Of a stretch of DNA of 64,000 nucleotides, positions 44,601-58,636 are shown piece after piece. A model generated the notes under the pieces. It saw nothing but the letters and a program-made list of their open reading frames with translations. It did no database searches and had not been told where the DNA came from. Origin of the DNA: Cercis canadensis. Taxonomy: Eukaryota > Streptophyta > Magnoliopsida > Fabales > Fabaceae. The stretch lies in the NCBI GenBank assembly GCA_003255065.1, contig QAOA01006931.1:191708-255707 (forward strand), read 5' to 3'. The translations under genes were made by a program, and so were the position numbers. Each line of letters begins with the position of its first letter. The stretch's first letter is position 1.

Positions 44601-46638
44601 GTAAAACAAGGCATATTACTTTTCCTAGGACCCAACGGGGGGTTCGTCTCGTCAACGGTAGGAGTATACATTTTATTTTCCTTCGCTATAAAAAAATGCA
44701 CTCCTAAAACTTCACTCTTCAAATGGATTATACGTTGATACTACCCCACACAAAGGTTTCAAGTCCCACTCCCACATACAAATTTTTTAGAAAAAAAAAA
44801 AAAGTTCCGCATGCATATAATATGTTTACAAAGATTAAAAAAAAAACAAAAAAAAGTAATGAATATATGTTTTTCTCTTTTTCTTTTATTTTTTCGCCAA
44901 ACAGTATGTAAGTACCATAAATAATAAAACATAAAATTATAATTAATTTTAATACAAGATCATCAGCTAAAAGCCTATTCCCATCTTTTTTTTCTTTTCT
45001 AATTGGAAGTCCACTGCTCAGGGTGCCCAAAATAAGGCAGCATAACATCAAACTTGGTCGAGGCAATGCCACCATACCCCAAAGATGAAACAACACACTA
45101 AAATCTAAGAAGCAAGATCCCTCACATAAAAAAAAAAAAAAATGCAAGATCCCTAATTACCTACCGTCGATCACTGCACTGTTAATATTTTGTTTTTTCG
45201 CCCTTAAAAAGGTAGTACCTCCAAGTGTTGTATTGTCGTTCCGGCAACGACAAAAGCAAACAATCTGATTGCTACCATGAGATTTTCTTTTTCCCAGGCT
45301 ATTCACAAATTACAGTAACACAGTCTTAGAAGAGCAGGGCATTGCAAAGGAAGCCACGAAAAACATGGTGTTCGATGAAGGAAAAAATATCACTGAAGCT
45401 GAGGAACAGAGGGGTGGATCATTGAGATTGGGATTATTTTTTCCCCCTAAAAGGATGTGAGATTTTTGTTGTGGATTAGCAGAAGAATAGCGTGGGGAAA
45501 ACGCATGAGTGCAGTGTAGTTGGGAGAAGCAATGTGGGAGCTGAAATCCAATCAATGCCAATGAAGGGATGATGTGACCTCAAGTTAATGCCTAGGCTAC
45601 ATCGTAGCCTATCCCGACCCCTCGGCCACCTGCTGATGTGACCCACTAAACATTAACAACCAGTTAAAACTGGAAAACGGAATTAAAAAAGTTGAATTTT
45701 TGAAATTGAAATCACAAAAAAAGAAAGAGAGAGAGAGTCATGACTCATAAGTAGTAACAGTGAACTGAGGAGCGAGAGAAGGAGATCAGAGGTCGCAACG
45801 AGAACGTGAGGAGCAATGGTAGAAACCGCTGGTTTAAGACATCATTGCTCAGACCTCGACGCTTCTTTTAATTATTTTTTTTCTGGCAGGAAAAGAATCA
45901 GGTTGAGGATTTTCATGGACCGAAACAATGACACTAATCGTTAATCTTGCTTTCCATAGCAAAAAAACAGTAAATAAGACTGTATTTGAATCTAAATGTT
46001 GCCTCTACAGGAAAGTTGCAGAGAACTAGCGCCAAAATAGTTAACATCCACTGCAAAGCAGACCCAAGAACCACTATTGCTCGTTTCGTTGCTCCGAATC
46101 TGATGGTACTGCGTTCATCACTGTTGCTCAGATCACATTTGGCAACCATGACCTATTCTCAAATTATTTTTCTTCTTGTGTTTCCTTCAGGTGAAAAAAA
46201 AGAAAAAGAAAACCCGTACGTACGTACCTTGAGATGGACTACGCCAGAAGCAGTTTTCTGGTGCTTCCGTCTCATGGTATTCCCGTTGTCCATCCTTGCT
46301 AGTCGATTGGTGGAAATTTCTCCTATCAGCTTGACGTCATCGGTCGGCGTTAGAAGATTCAGATTCTCCGGCCAACGGATCTTCGAGTAAGAGAGGACGC
46401 CATTCTTCAAGAGGAACCATCGGGATCTCCACCCTTTGCCATAATTGGTCCACTTGTAAAGTATACCGGCAACAGTAGCCTCCGATCCCTGAGGCCGAAC
46501 ACCGGCATTGCCATCAGATCCGCCGCGGGAGGCTGCCGCGAAACTTGCCGGCAGACTCCTAGTTCTGGAAAGTGAGGCCTCGGGCGATTGGTTCCCGATT
46601 CCAGGACTCTCGAGGGAGATACAGCATAAGGGGTGCAT
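38667..46638 (-). CDS. Oxysterol-binding-protein-related protein, plant ORP1 type (ten coding exons)
   Basis: Lipid-transfer protein (sterol/PI4P exchange by family), 765 aa. Coding exons in transcript order: 46638-46228, 44376-44017, 43081-42985, 42243-41801, 40782-40627, 40125-39958, 39822-39682, 39423-39196, 39084-38971, 38846-38667; every phase fits and all introns are GT-AG. I start at MHPLCC because plant ORP1 proteins begin this way; two earlier in-frame ATGs exist. A PH domain spans about residues 56-180 ([20 protein letters not shown]), with coiled coil about 200-257. An acidic stretch with a FFAT-like SYYDTTE lies at 309-321. The ORD domain is about 380-740, with NPLLGETYE (467-475) and the signature EKVSHHP (488-494), whose His pair binds PI4P in the family. 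The C-terminal part carries WKPRWFQ and YWEAR motifs. Intron 1 is 1.85 kb. A 159-bp duplication repeats the exon-5 acceptor. Confidence 0.95.
40777..41092. repeat. 159-bp tandem duplication spanning an exon-intron border of the ORP gene
   Basis: The segment 40777-40935 recurs at 40936-41092 with about two mismatches, and without an N. It contains the exon-5 acceptor (minus strand TTTCAG/GGGAAC), so intron 4 holds a second copy with the acceptor at about 40942/40941. Use of that upstream copy would extend exon 5 by 159 bases, in frame by length but running into a stop. Confidence 0.85.
43249..43261 (+). repeat. 13-base G homopolymer in ORP intron 2
   Basis: An uninterrupted run of G follows a T-rich stretch in the intron between coding exons 2 and 3. 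It is C-rich on the transcribed gene's sense strand. Length may be uncertain in the assembly. Confidence 0.8.
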
Positions 46639-47400
46639 TTCTTTCACTCGCATTTTCACTCCACAGCTTATTTTCCTTTACCTTATTTTCCCGAAAACAG
46701 ACAGTGTGAGAGTGAAATTTCAATTGTGCATTGAAAGAGCAAGTGCATTCAAAATGGTGGAAGGTGAATGATTATTTAGGGTTGAGAGAAAAACAAAGAG
46801 GAGAGGCGGGTTCACTCAGACTCAGAGTCTGAGGTAAGACGGAGCTCTGAAACTGAGAGGGAGAGAGAGAAAGAAGGAGATGGAAGGATTAATTAAATAA
46901 AAGGAGGCAGAGTCGGAGAAAGATACATCAAATAAATATATTAACTAAAATTGATGCCAAACTATTAAAATAAAATGGGTTTGATTTTTAGAATTTGTAT
47001 ATATATTTGTATTTTCTGTGTGTGAGTGTTTGTGTGGGATAAATTTATATACGGCAAATCCAATGAAGGTAAGAGAAAAGAGGAAGAGCTGCTGGGTACA
47101 GGTGGTGGTAATAAAGGAGTTGGCAGAATGGTAATTAAAAACGCTTGCTTTGAATCAGAGTCCAGCTTCTCCTTCCTCTGCCTTTCTCTTTTTCTCTCTC
47201 TCTGCGTCTTCTTCTTTTGCTTTTTAACTTTTCAATTTGGTGGGAGCTGCTGGGACTGCAACTGAGACTAGGAGGAGAAGAGCGAGTGAGGAGAGTTTTC
47301 GCGAGTTAATGAAATTGCCAAGTTATCGGTAAAATATCGTGCGAGTGTGAAAAAGAGCACGGCGAGTTTGAACGACCACAGTGGACGATTCAGATTTCAG
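46639..47400 (-). promoter_or_regulatory. ORP gene leader and upstream region
   Basis: On the minus strand the sequence before the start is rich in CT/TC (plus-strand GAGAGGGAGAGAGAGAAAGA at about 46855-46875), as in many plant leaders without a clear TATA. A second CT-rich block (about 47170-47225) lies further out. The transcription start cannot be fixed. Confidence 0.4.
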
Positions 47401-50400
47401 ACTGTGGCAGTTGACGAGCATGAGTCGGGAACTCAGGCGTGTTATAAATGCCATTTACTGTGTAATCATGAATTGCTATCATATCATGCAAGAGTTAACA
47501 TGAAGTTAAGATATTGAAAGATGATGAGGATTCGATTGTAAAAACAAACATTACAATTTTTTTTTATTAATCTTGAAAACAAAAAAGCAAATTAGTGGTT
47601 ATTTCAGAAAGTTAAAAATGATAAAATTGAGAAATAAGAAAATGAGAGACGTAAAGAGAGGAAATAAGAAATGCATGATTAGAGGGAGGTTAAACATAGA
47701 TTGTAGTTGATGTAGGGTAGGTGGTAGGTGGTGGTGAGAGCAAGAATCTGACAAGGGACGGCAACGTATAACATTTAAAAAAAAAAAATATAGAGAAAGC
47801 AGATATATAAGAGGCAAGTAGTAAGAATAAGTTTGGCTGCTTTCTACTCCATCTCTGGAGTTTAGTTCCTTTTGTGCCCACATGTGGCTGTGGCTCGTTC
47901 TTCCACTCCCCACGCTTCCCACCTCAATTCTTTTCTCCATTCGAGGTCTACCATTTGGCCCTCTACATTTTGCATATGCTATATCCAACTTTGAATTAAT
48001 CATACAAATTCATAATACAAGACTGTGAGCTCAACTGCTCCCACCAAAGCGTTTGGGTATTGTTGAGGGGGAGAGAACAAATACAAAATGGTGTATGGTT
48101 ATTAGGACTACGTATTGAAGACGATACTGGGTTAATAGTTAATGCTCCATAATAACATGCATTGCGATTTGCAAAAGCAGAAGCGTCCTCAATCCCATGC
48201 CTTGTAATTTTAATTTTAAAATGCATACTATATATATATATATCATAGAGATCCCTAAAAGCTATATTTACACTTTTTAAGAATGTCAGACTCTTACAAA
48301 AGTGCCAATCCAATAATTTCCCAGATGAATTTCAATCTCAGATAGATCAGGTATTGTTTATTTATCTCCTATAATTTTGGTTTTGAGTTGAGCTACGATT
48401 GATTGAGGAAGGAGGGGATTATTCATGAAATTGCTAGAAAAGGACAACATGAAAGGCCCGGGTAAGTTTTTTACCAGATATGAGTTGATATGTCTTCCTA
48501 TGGTAGGGAAGATAAGAAGAGACACAGGAACAAGATATGGTTTTATAGTTCAAACTCCTTTTAAGTAGCAATCGCTGAAAAAGAACATTAATTGAAATAA
48601 TGAAGTCGACAGCTAGGAAATAAGAATTGATTCCAAATTGGAAAAAAAAAAAANAAAAAAAAAAAAAAAAAAAAAACATGTACTTAGTTCTCAATCTGGA
48701 TTAGCCCTTAGCAGAAGAAAGAAAATTGTAGGACCCATTTAATTTATTTTAATTGTGACTCATATATGAGTAAAGGTAGGGATGGACAAAAACAGTGTCC
48801 CAAATTCAATTTGAAATATGAATTGGCAAATAAAAAACACTAAGCCCTCAATATAATAATGTCATCTCTTTGTGAGACCAAAACTATCTACTTATCTACA
48901 AGTTATGTGTCTGTATTAAGGGTGTCTTAATGCCCCATTACATGTGTCTGGTCCCACACAAGCTCAAGATAGTTAGTCTCAATCACAAGTCTCTTCTTTG
49001 CACTATCTATATAACCAAGCTCTAAAAAAGAAGAATTAGCTGCAACTATCATACTTTTCTTTTCTTTTTTTTTTGCTGGAAAACTATTAGGTACTACGTA
49101 CCTTTAATAGAACAAAAGAGACGCTACGGAGATATATCTAATTGAAGAGGGAACAGAAGGTGAGGCTCCAAATTTTGTAGTGAACAGGCGACGCAGCGCA
49201 GTTATATATATGACCAAGTCTGTTGCTTTCTCTACGGCACCAAACAAGCTCAAAGTAAGGTAAACCAGATAAAAGATATCTAATATATAGTGGAAGACTT
49301 AATTGCCCCCACTCCCCACCACTTTTCTATAATCACTATGGATCACAAATCTCTCCTACTCGTACGGAACACTTAAAAATCTTACTTTACGATCCCATTA
49401 TATAAAATTCAAAATCTTACTTCTTTAATTGTCTATTGCTTTTTTTTATATATATATATATATTTAATTATATAGAGAAATGATATTCACATTACTTATT
49501 TGTTCATAAGATTTATGAATTTCATAGATGTCATTCAATTCAATTTCAGTAAATTAGGGAAAAGTTTTAAGTTAATTTTCACTTTATAAAATTAACTTGA
49601 CCACGGTAATATGATAAAAATAAAAATAAAATTAAGTGGTGCGTGAATGATATTATTCAGTTATATATTTTATATATAGTTTAATGTATCTTATCAACTT
49701 TATAAAGTAGTCATTTTCTTCATTGTTTGTAAAGGGCTGCTTGCACTGATTGACATGGGAATAGTTCCTTTTGTTTTATTCAATCTATAAGATACTGATT
49801 TGGCAATAACCTTTTTTTTTTTTAATTTGTTTTGTTTGTTATATTTATTTTTGTTACGAAGCTTAGAAGCGTGTTTTTTAGGTGATGGGATTGGGGATCC
49901 CACATGGTCATGTGTTAAAAGGAGTGGAGAACGCCTTGACATAAGGGTTACTGATTTGATGTCTTCATAAAAATTAAAATATCTCCCTCTCTTCAACTTT
50001 CTCATGCCATGGCCAAAAAAATAAAAAAATAAAAATCTCTCATGCAGATGCCATAAGGGTTACTGATTTAATTTTTATTTATATTATTTTTATTTGCGTT
50101 ACATTTTCGTCATCGAAATTGTATTATACATCATGTCATATCAATCTAAACATGATGTTTAAAGAAAATGATGCTTGTTCACACACACACAAAAAAGGGG
50201 TTTTGAAGATAAAAGAGGAGGGGGGACGATGCTTATCATATCAAACCGAATTGGTTGATAGAAATAGTAAATGCTTCTTGACTTTATTGAAACCCTACAT
50301 GCATGTATTAGATCTATGACTCTATAGCTAGGTGGTAAACATTAATGTAGTATGGTGCTTAATTATCAAAGTTGTTGTTTCATTTTCTCTTGCTAATCTC

Positions 50401-53400
50401 TTTGTTTCATGCTTCACAGCGACGCAAAATAGATTCCATTATTAAGGGAGGTTCTGTGCACAGGTCTTTGACTCTTGGCTGTTATGCATTACAAACTGTT
50501 GTCAACCATAAACTGGTCTTATGACAGCAAATAAGTAACTGTTAATGACTGTGATGTGTAATGATTCATACCTAGAAAAAAAGGAAAGAAAGAAAGATCG
50601 AGTTTTCTAACTGATTATGTCTTTAAACTAGGTGCATTATTAATTAAGTTGATCACCATATATAATATTGAGTGTTAATTAGGTATTTTTGAAACTATTT
50701 AGGGGTCGAATGATTTGATATGGGTGTGATTTTATAATTAAATGAAAATCCAATAATCAAGTCTTGTTATATATAACTCCTTATGTGAGAAAATCAACAT
50801 CGCATTCTTATTATTCCCTGTTGAAAATGAATCCTCCTTTTATAATTTATTGTTCATTAGATTGCATATGACGTCCTTTTACAAAGTGTTAGGGATGGGT
50901 GTCTTATTTATTGGCTGCTTCCCCAATCAAAGTATATATTCCAATAAGCTTTTGTATGTATGCGTATTTGGGGGCAACAGTGTGTGGGTGCATCATTTCC
51001 AAGTTATATGGGATGGTGTAATCTTCACATTAAATTATATTTTATGCATAATGAGGGATAGCTTTATGCATGACATGTTGGTTATACTAATGATGCTAGT
51101 AGGTGATGCCTCGAGCACAAGGAAACAAAACAAATAGAAAAGTTAGACTAGCATATCACTTTTTCTTGCCTTTAAAACGTACTCCATTTGATTAATGCCT
51201 TTTTTCCTTCTTGGTACTGTATTTTTCATATTACAGTAAAAACAATCATCCATGCTTGTGGAAACATGGGTATACTGAAGTTGATTAATAGTTTTACTGT
51301 TTTAAGAAGTAAAAAGAAAATGTCCCAAGTTCCCAACTACTGGTTGTAGTGGTGACAGCTAGCTAGATCGCCGAGATCCACTTTCTAAGTCCTTGTGCAT
51401 CCTCTGAAATGTTTATATTCTTGCTTGTAATTTAAAGCTATGTCCCTCTTCTTCTTTCTCTCTACCTAATATTGATAATGACAAAAAAGATAGGTAAGTA
51501 GTACTGGTGAGTGGTGTGGTGAAACATGCAGAAACCAGAAATTTGATTATAAAGTGCACATGCAAGCTCAATGGGATGCTCTTAATTAAGTGCATGGAGA
51601 TATTCAAAGATGAGGAATTTGAGATTTTTAATCGAGGGGTGGATGGGGCATGTTGAAAAATGCAGGATGGCCCCATATATACATATATTTTAGTGCACAA
51701 ATTTGAAAAAAATGAAATATTAAGAGAAAGAAAGTAAGGGGAAGGGGTTTGTTTAGGAAAGAAAGCAACAAGAAACAATCAAATCGGTGTTTGAAAAAGT
51801 AGTAATCAATAAACAAGTGCCCTCCATGGGTTATCACCAAACTTGCAGTTGGGAAACAACTCATTGAAGCACTAACAAGTAACAAGCGGCCCCTCCCACA
51901 GCTCCTCATGTCTACTGTGAATGGAGCAATATTTCTTTGTTTCCTCTATCATTTTAGATTTATATCATATCAAAATGTGCCTCACCACCAGCAAAGCATG
52001 TGCCTGCCCATACTACCATTCTTTCGAGGTAAGATTTCGAATTTTGCTCTTTCCACACTACTACCACTACCAGATCTAATATCTCCATCTCCTTCACCAT
52101 ATGTATATATATAGTTTAGGTTTCTTAAAATTCAAAGATTGTCCTCCCCAAGTTTAATTTCATTAATTACCATATGGGTATGGGATACCCTACCCTGCCC
52201 TGCCCTGCCAAGTCATCTTTTTCTAAATTCTTATGGACTGATTACAATTTACAAGTTTGTGGTGTGAATGGAAAAAGGTTTGGATTGTCCTTGGTTTTAT
52301 TTCCAGAGACTAATAGAGTCCAAGATGGTGATTACGTTGACCAATTAGTGAAACACATAATTGAAGTGTCCGATGTGGGGCGTAAGCACGCATATGATTG
52401 CATGAGTGCATGAGGGATTTATAATTGCACTTGTGTCTCTGTACCATTAAGCTGTACCACATAAGGAGGCACGCTGGTACATTTCTGCATGTGGGTTATG
52501 ACTGCCCTTCTCTTCAATACATATAAGCCTTGCCCACAATGTAGCTAGTGACAGAATTTCGCAGTGGTCGTTGCGTTGGGGCCATCCTTTTTCCCTTTCT
52601 TTCCTTTTTTTATATAACCAACCAGTTCCTTGGATCTATATATCCTTGAAAACTTGAGTAGGTCGATCAAATATCTGTCTTGTGATTCAAACGTTAATCT
52701 AACTTCCCCAGTTAGCAAATAAATAAGATATATATATATATATATATAACCACTACCAAGTGCACTAGTTGTGTTTGACAGATTTACTAGAATAACATGA
52801 TGCAGGAACAGTGTATTGTACACACGTACGAGGTTAAACCTATCATATCTACAGTATCTTCAAGGTTAAATGAGAGAAGTGGAGGATCACATATATATGT
52901 CTTGTGCTTCAGATCTAGTTCCGTACTCTATTTTTAGTGCCACGACACGAATTCTTTGTCATTAGGGTAATTTATGATTATGGCTTTGTCATGACTCATG
53001 ACTCATGTCATAACAAATGGACAATGATAAACAGTAATGACATTTCTTTCAGAATTCACATCGGTACAGCACATTATTGCAGAGAAAAGAAGAAAAAAAC
53101 CATCTAACTAGTTTGCAGAATTCAAATGTGATATGAGAAATTACTTGAAAACGTGAGAAACGGTTTCCCGCGAAATGTACCAGCCCCAACCCTAAAAGCC
53201 AAAATGATGATGCTCTCTCTTCCTCTTTAATTACGCAGAATAAATAATAAATAAGTAATCAAAAAAGAAAGATAAAGGAAGCACAAGATCAGATATCATA
53301 ACCAGTGGGGTAAGGAGACAGGAGTTCAAATAATGCTCAGTGTCTTCATCTCTTGAAACTCTTCTACCGTTTTTATTTCCAGATGGTGTCAGTGTTTCTT

Positions 53401-56400
53401 CCCTGAATCCCTCTGGCCAGGGTCCTCTGTTTGTAGCAGTGATAAAACTGCATACAAAGCTAACCTAGAAAGACATGTAAATCCAGCAGTCTCTGCCTAA
53501 ATCCAATTTGGATGAGTGGTCCTGTATAGCTTTAGCCTTTTAACAAATAAGGTACCCATTTCTCAGAATCTGAGGCCATGGAGATGGGTCCAAAATCATT
53601 TTAAATGCCTCCACAACCTCCCAAAATAATTTGTACGAAACTCAGAAAAGCCTCACATGGAGGATGCATGACTTTCTAGGGCTGCAGTCACACGCTGACC
53701 ATGAGCTGTTCATCATTGTCCATCATCATTCATGATGCTCAGGTTTCTCAGCTAATCCTTTGTCCTAAGTTTGATCGTCATCAGGAAGGCTTGACTGGTC
53801 TAACATGTTCAGAACCTCATCACATAATGGTCCAAAGCTCACACGAAGACCCAAATAGGTGCTGTACGAATGAATGCGATGGCCACCCCGTTATGATCAA
53901 AATCAAATCAACCCACCTTCAGCTTTCGGATTTCAAAGAACTCGGGTTTCAGGGTTGCCGCCTTGGTGCAATCTCGAAGACACAAAACCTGACAAAGATG
54001 TACACATAACACAGCAAGCAGCATTGGCTTGACCAACATGAATCAAAGACCCAACCAATCAAAAATGTTTTAAATTCGACACTCTCTCCGTACGTCAAAT
54101 TCAATATATGTATATATATATTCAGTCTTTGATTTATAGTATAATCGGCACAAACACAAACAAATAGCAAGCAAGTACAATTTTAAAAGCCAAAACTAAA
54201 AAGAAACCCAAGACACATTCAGTTTAGTTCCCCTTTCATGCACTCATCCTCCCAAGTCGCAACATCAACATGTACCGCATCAAAGCGCATAATCCAATGG
54301 AGAATTAAACGATAAGAAATTTAAACTACTTGTTTGCATGTCTCAATTACAATTGCTTGAACTTGTACTAGTATATTTCAACTTTCTAGGCGAATCTAGC
54401 ATTGACGACAGCTCAATTAACTGCGTATCTAATCACTGCTCCCTGATAGCAACTTATTTCTTCCAGGAAAATGCTGAGTGAACTTTTTGCAGTAAATAAG
54501 TTTCCCACTATTCGAAAACAATAATGAAAGCAGTATACGAAAAGCAGGAAGACATATGTCCCACAAAATAATATTAAGTTCCAAATACTCCAGCCTTTGA
54601 GCAGTAACTTAATAGTCTCCTAGCCAAAAAACCACGCAAGGCATACATTAGCTTATTGTCAGTGGAGGGCCCTTTAACGGTTGGCAGTGGGTTTTACTTT
54701 CACCCGTAACCTTTTGTTTGAGCAATACCACGGATAATGAACTTCTTCCTCAGGATCAGCAAATGCAATCTCAATCCACGGTAATAAATACTGAACTTAA
54801 ATGTGGGCACAAATCACAATTGCCTTCCAGCAAAGGCATTAAGGAGTAAGAAATAGACAAAAATGAGGCAGATTGTCAATTTTCAAATGTCAAAGTAGAA
54901 GCGGATTATCAAAGCCTCCTCCAAATTGGTATCCTTAGAATTGTCTAAACGCTAATGGGAATCAACCCCACCTGTCAACTCAATAAACCCTAACTATGGC
55001 AATGATGCTGCCAGCACATTATGACATTCACCGTCAGCGTTAATTTAGCTAAGTTTATCAATCTTTTTCAAAATTGAAAGGAAAGTAAAGAGCAATCAAT
55101 CAGTCAATGCACAACACCTTATCAAACCAAATCCTTTTCAAGAACGCACATGCTCGGCAAGCAACCAGCTTAATGACTTTTTATCTTTCAATTGATGATA
55201 GACTACATTTCAGTTTACATGCAGAGCATCAACACATCGTATGGAGATAAGGGTTCCTCAAACCAAATCCTAACAACATGCCCTTCTCTGATCAAAATTG
55301 ATAAAGAATGCCATTGAGCATATGCTGACCCATATTTCATCAAGTTCTGCAAAACATTTTCTAGTTCTGAAATTTCTAGAAAAATGTTTTCTTGATGATA
55401 CTTGTTGAATTCAAGCATGTACGTTTAATCAACCCGAGCCTGCAAAATAGTAATCACGATAGGCAAGAACTAAGCAAACTCCAGATCCTGTCAGTGATTG
55501 TCAGAAAAAATAACGAATTCCAAGTGTAGTTCGCATCAGCATCACCGTCTGCAAAAATCACAAACCTCTGACAGCTGCAGTAATTTTGCACATGGGATAA
55601 AGAACTCCTCATTGCTTTTGTCAGCATACATCCTATATTTTGAATAGAACATTAGACAAAAAGCTGTAAAGAAATTATGTACAGTTCTGCTGTACTGCTA
55701 TAACATAAGTGTACATTTATCTTTCTGCGTGACAGGGGGAGATAATTTGAACGCCATGGAATAAATTAATATAAACAGAAAATGAAGCACTAAAGCAATC
55801 GTCAAAACTCAATATCTAAAGAGTTCATATCAAGTATTTGCAAGATTGTCAGTTATAGAGCTCCGATATCATCTGTGTGAATATCAAGATGCCAATGCAG
55901 TGAGACAAATAACACTTCATTATCGGTTAAAGGCGAATTATAAAGTGTCCATCCCCTGGGATTGCATAAGATCGCTGCCCTCCATGACAACCTAAAGCAT
56001 TAGAAAAATAAAAGCACATGCTTGCCTATACTGGCAGAGGTTGGAGGATTACTGCATGCAGAGAAAATTATGAATTATTGCATTAAAGCACATGCTTGCC
56101 AATACTGCCAAATACCAGAGGAGAAAGGGAATGGGAGGCAGGGAGCTAGACTTCAGTGCTCTCAACGCTAGGCTAGTTTAACAAAAGGCAAATTCAAATG
56201 ATGGGAGCTGGTGTATATTAAGGAAGAAAAAACGATGCACTTCAAGAATTAGTCAACAAGCATCTCCAAGAACCTCCTCCTCAACTCGTCATGCGCAAGA
56301 ACCTTCCCAACCTCAAAAAATTGTTACCTCTAGAATACCAATCACAAATTGAAAAATAAAATAAAATCTGTGAAACATTTCTTCTTTCTCTTTTTATTTT

Positions 56401-57615
56401 TTCATTCTATAATGAGAGATAAACGCTTCTTCATAATCCCTTGGCAAACATTCACGATGCTTCATTAAGGATCCTTTGGATTCTCCTTCTCACTCACCGT
56501 TCCCCCTCTCTCTAATTATTGCAGCCCTACAATTATCAGGGCAAAGGCTGCACTAGACTAGACAAAGACATGGAAATTCTTTTCCCATCTTTTCTTTTCA
56601 TTTGTTTTTCCCGTAATTTTTTGGCTAAGACATTCCCATTAACATGGAGTCTAAAACGGTGGAAACTCATCCCCGAGCCCAAATAAGGACAAGTTAAAAA
56701 GATTTGAACCCCTAAAACACAGAGATTAGAACGGATAACAAATGGTAATGAGAGTGAATTTAAACGAAAATGACAAGGAAAAAAATAGATAACAAATGGT
56801 AATCAACAATGGCACCTACAAAGAAGTGAAGAACTAACTAAAAATAAAAGTATTCTTCAAAAAAGTAGGAATCTGATGACAAATATTCTCTACCCAGACC
56901 CTGGTTGATCATGCCTAAATAAACTAAATACGTTTTTTCAGAATATTAAAGAAAATAAACATTTCCCTTCAAAAAAAGATATGTCAAGCCTGTTTGGCAA
57001 AGCATTATATCTTTTTGTTACCTAAATTGCTCAATTATTTGGATGGTAGTATCAGAATAGCTTATACAAAGGTCCACTCTCTCTGTCTCTCTATTTGCAA
57101 ATTCTTTCAGTGGCACTTTTGAGCACTTCTCTCCGTAAATGGGCTGCCACTTACCACACTTCACGCCTAAGCACTTTCATCAACACTATAATCTAGTTCA
57201 GTCACAGCCTCGATGCCTAAACAACTTGGATAACGGTCAGCAACCATGCATACTACTTTGAAACAGCATTTTTGATAGACTATAACCTACAAGAGAGAAC
57301 AATCTAATGAACATATTTGCAATCGATCCCCAAAGCAAAGACACAGCATCAGTTATCAATTCCCTTAAGTTAAAGAAAGCCGCTAAAGGTCATCTCATTC
57401 ACACAAGACATCGAATTGCCAAGCTTCACAAAGGCTAGTGTACTTCCCCAATTTGTAGAACTGGCACACAATGCCACACAAATCCAACATTTCCAATTTG
57501 ACCAATTACGCAACAAAACAAATATGTAGCACCAATTAAGTAACAGCTAAGATAGCATTTGTATCCCAACGCTCTCCCTACTCGCTATTAATTGAAAGCA
57601 CTCTTCCATCTTACC
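47401..57615. other. About 10 kb with no gene I can support
   Basis: AT-rich, with simple repeats: (TA)n near 48226-48243, 49448-49463 and 52728-52748, and poly-A with an N at 48654. Reading frames at 47599-48003, 48434-48694, 49700-50005, 50850-51137, 51413-51778, 52174-52413, 53701-54009 and 55215-55418 lack domains, codon bias, signal peptides or splice context. No tRNA, rRNA or known miRNA sequence was recognised. The stretch from about 53.2 to 57.6 kb is less AT-rich and could include 3'-UTR or introns of the minus-strand phosphatase transcript, but this is unproven. Confidence 0.5.
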
Positions 57616-58314
57616 TCATCCTGATAATTGAAATTTGAGAAAGTGGAAGGTGAATAGAGCTTCAAGCACACCACAAGACGCTCCAACGAAGACATCGAGA
57701 ACAAAATGCCGCCCGAGAATAACCCTAGAGAATGCAGTGGCAAGCGCCCATACCCAAACAACCAAGACCAAGACATTTGCGGCCATGGTCTCATTTCCAC
57801 CAATCCACCGATAAATAATCAAACCAACATTAGGATCGCCGCGGGCTTTCAAATGGATCACGGCGTCAATAATCGCGGTCTGGGAAAGGTAAAAGATGGT
57901 GGCGATAAAGGAGACCCTAGAAGAGTGACCACTGGGAAAGGAGAAGTTGTCAACGGAGACAACGGCATTGTAGTCGTCGTGGTTGCCGTAGAGAGGACGA
58001 GATCTGCGAACGAGGTATTTGACAAGTCCAATGAAGACGAGATCGAGAAAGGAGCAAAGGATGAGAGGAAGGAGTAAGTGTGTGCGTAACGGAGAGGAAG
58101 AGGGAGTGGCGAGGAAGAGGGAGAGGGCAACGGGGAAGAAGAAGCGAAAATCGGCCAAGAGTTCGAGAAGTCGTAGGAGGGATCTAGGGGTTATTGGTTT
58201 TGTGAGTGTATGGAGATAATGAGAGATATTGGTGTCAAAGGAGATTAAGTGACGGAGAAACGGTGGCGCAGTGACAGTGGTGGTGGTGGATCTCGGTGGT
58301 CGTGGATGGCCCAT
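57616..58314 (-). CDS. PAP2-type lipid phosphate phosphatase, LPP-beta-like
   Basis: Membrane phosphatase of the PAP2 superfamily, 232 aa, intronless. Family members remove phosphate from phosphatidate and related lipid phosphates. All three catalytic motifs are intact: Lys99-x6-Arg106-Pro107 (KYLVRRSRP), Pro127-Ser-Gly-His130, and Ser196-Arg197-x5-His203-x3-Asp207 (SRVILGRHFVLD). His203 would be the nucleophile and His130 the acid/base. About five to six hydrophobic segments are visible (around residues 60-70, 80-98, 132-150, 180-195 and 207-225). The N-terminus is Pro/Thr-rich (PPRSTTTTVTAPP). The closest known relative I recall is Arabidopsis LPP-beta. The ATG at 58314 is the first in frame after an upstream stop. 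The CDS is GC-richer than its surroundings. Confidence 0.93.
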   Translation of the reverse strand: MGHPRPPRSTTTTVTAPPFLRHLISFDTNISHYLHTLTKPITPRSLLRLLELLADFRFFFPVALSLFLATPSSSPLRTHLLLPLILCSFLDLVFIGLVKYLVRRSRPLYGNHDDYNAVVSVDNFSFPSGHSSRVSFIATIFYLSQTAIIDAVIHLKARGDPNVGLIIYRWIGGNETMAANVLVLVVWVWALATAFSRVILGRHFVLDVFVGASCGVLEALFTFHFLKFQLSG

Positions 58315-58636
58315 AGCAGCCGAGGGAGGGGTTTGGGTCGTTAGGCTCGTTACCGTTCCTAATTGCAGTTAGGTTAGGGATAGCGTGTAACCGGAGTAGT
58401 TGGTTGACCTGCACAATCAAAAGTCCAAATAGAGAAGCGACACGGAATGACGTCGTTTCGGTGAGGGTCATGAAAGATGGGGCCCCGTAAACAAAACCAG
58501 GAAGAAACCCAAACAAGGCCCGAATAAAAAGCCCTATACAACTTCTTTTCGTAGCCTGACTCAATACCAACCAAAAACACGATGTTATTCTATAAGTCAT
58601 TTTCCCATACAAACACCAAACACGCCTGCATTTCAC

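Noticed and set aside
44728-45147. 139-codon minus-strand frame in ORP intron 1
   Set aside because: It is low-complexity Phe/Leu-rich sequence from poly-A/T tracts within a 1.85-kb intron.
53701-54009. 102-codon plus-strand frame
   Set aside because: No recognisable domain, no promoter or splice signals, and codon use like the surrounding non-coding DNA.
57706-58077. 123-codon plus-strand frame
   Set aside because: It is opposite the phosphatase gene, whose minus-strand catalytic motifs are all intact.
58235-58636. 133-codon minus-strand frame upstream of the phosphatase
   Set aside because: It overlaps the phosphatase start in another frame, with no domain or conserved motif.
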